The notes below the pieces were generated by a model. It ran no database searches, was not told the origin of the DNA, and saw only the letters and a list, made by a program, of their open reading frames with translations. From assembly GCA_963514095.1 (NCBI GenBank), contig CAUPSS010000067.1, forward strand, positions 188,501-252,500: DNA of 64,000 nt, written 5' to 3'. Each line of letters opens with the position of its first letter. Positions within the stretch are counted from its first letter, which is position 1. Source of the DNA: Eutrigla gurnardus. Lineage: Eukaryota; Chordata; Actinopteri; Perciformes; Triglidae. The translations under genes and the position numbers were made by a program. Positions 63,792 to 64,000 of this stretch are shown here, piece after piece.

Positions 63792-64000
63792 TGATAGACT
63801 GGTCACCTGTCTGTCTCTACATGTCAGCCTGTGATAGACTGGTTACCTGTCTGTCTCTACATGTCAGCCCTGTGATAGACTGGTCACCTGTCTCTCTCTA
63901 CATGTCAGCCCTGTGATAGACTGGTCACCTGTCTGTCTCTACATGTCAGCCCTGTGATAGACTGGTTACCTGTCTGTCTCTACATGTCTCCCTGTGATAG

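Larger units (their letters stand above)
1..64000 (+). repeat. 40/41-bp satellite (minisatellite) array spanning the whole window
   Basis: Every line of the window is the same unit in the same orientation, with no interruption and no unique sequence. The unit contains, in order, TGATAGACTGG, TTACC, TGTCTGTCTC, TACATGTC and a variable tail. Tail TCCCTG or CCCCTG gives 40 bp; tails such as AGCCCTG or GGCCCCG give 41 bp. The 40-bp consensus is 47.5% GC, has no CpG, and the plus strand is 65% pyrimidine. Units differ mostly by single substitutions at recurring positions: GGTTACC to GGTCACC or GGTTGCC, TCTCTAC to TCTGTAC, TCTTTAC or TCTCCAC, and CTGTC to CGGTC. No gene, RNA, transposon or terminal structure is visible. 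Both ends of the array lie outside the window. A eukaryotic heterochromatic satellite is the best reading; the exact family and host are not identified. Confidence 0.98.

Noticed and set aside
1..64000. CRISPR array
   Set aside because: Unit length is close to a CRISPR repeat, but there are no unique spacers: the whole unit repeats head-to-tail, and there are no cas genes or leader.
1..64000. Repeat protein gene (leucine-rich or silk-like) in an exon
   Set aside because: A coding minisatellite should keep its period divisible by three. Units are 40 and 41 bp in irregular order, and stops occur in every frame within short distances.
1..64000. Telomeric or interstitial telomere repeat
   Set aside because: No run of TTAGGG, its complement or a related hexamer or heptamer occurs; the period is 40/41 bp.
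1..64000. p53 response element in each unit (CATG core followed by TCT)
   Set aside because: The left quarter is CTA, which does not fit the purine triplet, and the right quarter fails on the other strand. Only a partial half-site, expected by chance in a repeated word.
1..64000. Hairpin or inverted-repeat structure
   Set aside because: ACATGT and GGTTACC are short palindromes within units, but no long inverted repeat or orientation switch occurs anywhere in the array.

Overview
The whole 64,000-base window is one uninterrupted tandem-repeat (satellite or large minisatellite) array. I see no protein-coding gene, RNA gene, transposon, CRISPR array or unique flanking DNA. The monomer is 40 or 41 bp, all units lie head-to-tail in one orientation, and dividing the window length by unit length gives roughly 1,580 units. 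Each unit reads, in order: TGATAGACTGG, then TTACC, then TGTCTGTCTC, then TACATGTC, then a short variable tail. The 40-bp class ends TCCCTG or CCCCTG. The 41-bp class ends AGCCCTG, AGCCCTA, GGCCCCG, GGCCCCA or GGCCCTG.

Organism: an array this long and pure, with no genes and a consensus unit lacking CpG except in a decaying variant family, points to a eukaryotic nuclear genome, probably a vertebrate. A teleost is my guess from the TGTCTGTC-rich composition; I have no proof. It is most likely centromeric, pericentromeric, subtelomeric or other heterochromatic DNA, and both ends lie beyond the window.

Layout: the monomers are organised into multi-kilobase higher-order blocks that can be followed by shared private mutations. 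Bases 1-9,950 are a left domain rich in TCCACATG...TCCATG units and a GTTATAG-marked cassette, with a 2,426-bp tandem duplication at about 5,013-9,948 and an older 4,605-bp-offset copy. Bases 9,790-36,000 hold copies of a block family marked by GTTAACTGTATG, at offsets of 8,175, 6,931, 5,881 and 3,341 bp. Bases 36,580-40,490 hold 1,572- and 1,088-bp duplications. Bases 43,116-46,130 are a 1,492-bp tandem duplication. Bases 45,640-59,300 are a chain of 4,474-, 2,378- and 2,334-bp steps. Bases 58,990-61,910 are a 1,413-bp tandem duplication. Bases 62,660-63,791 are a mosaic of pieces matching 42.2-42.5 kb and 2.0-2.8 kb.

Function: nothing here encodes a recognisable product. The short open frames (68-108 codons) come from alternating 40- and 41-bp units (81 bp = 27 codons). 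What can be read is how the array evolved: repeated unequal exchange or amplification of 0.3-9 kb blocks, CpG decay in one tail family, and a GATA-type motif (TGATAG) in almost every unit. Block boundaries were found by hand-matching marker variants, so they are approximate to about one monomer, and identity inside blocks was sampled rather than computed.
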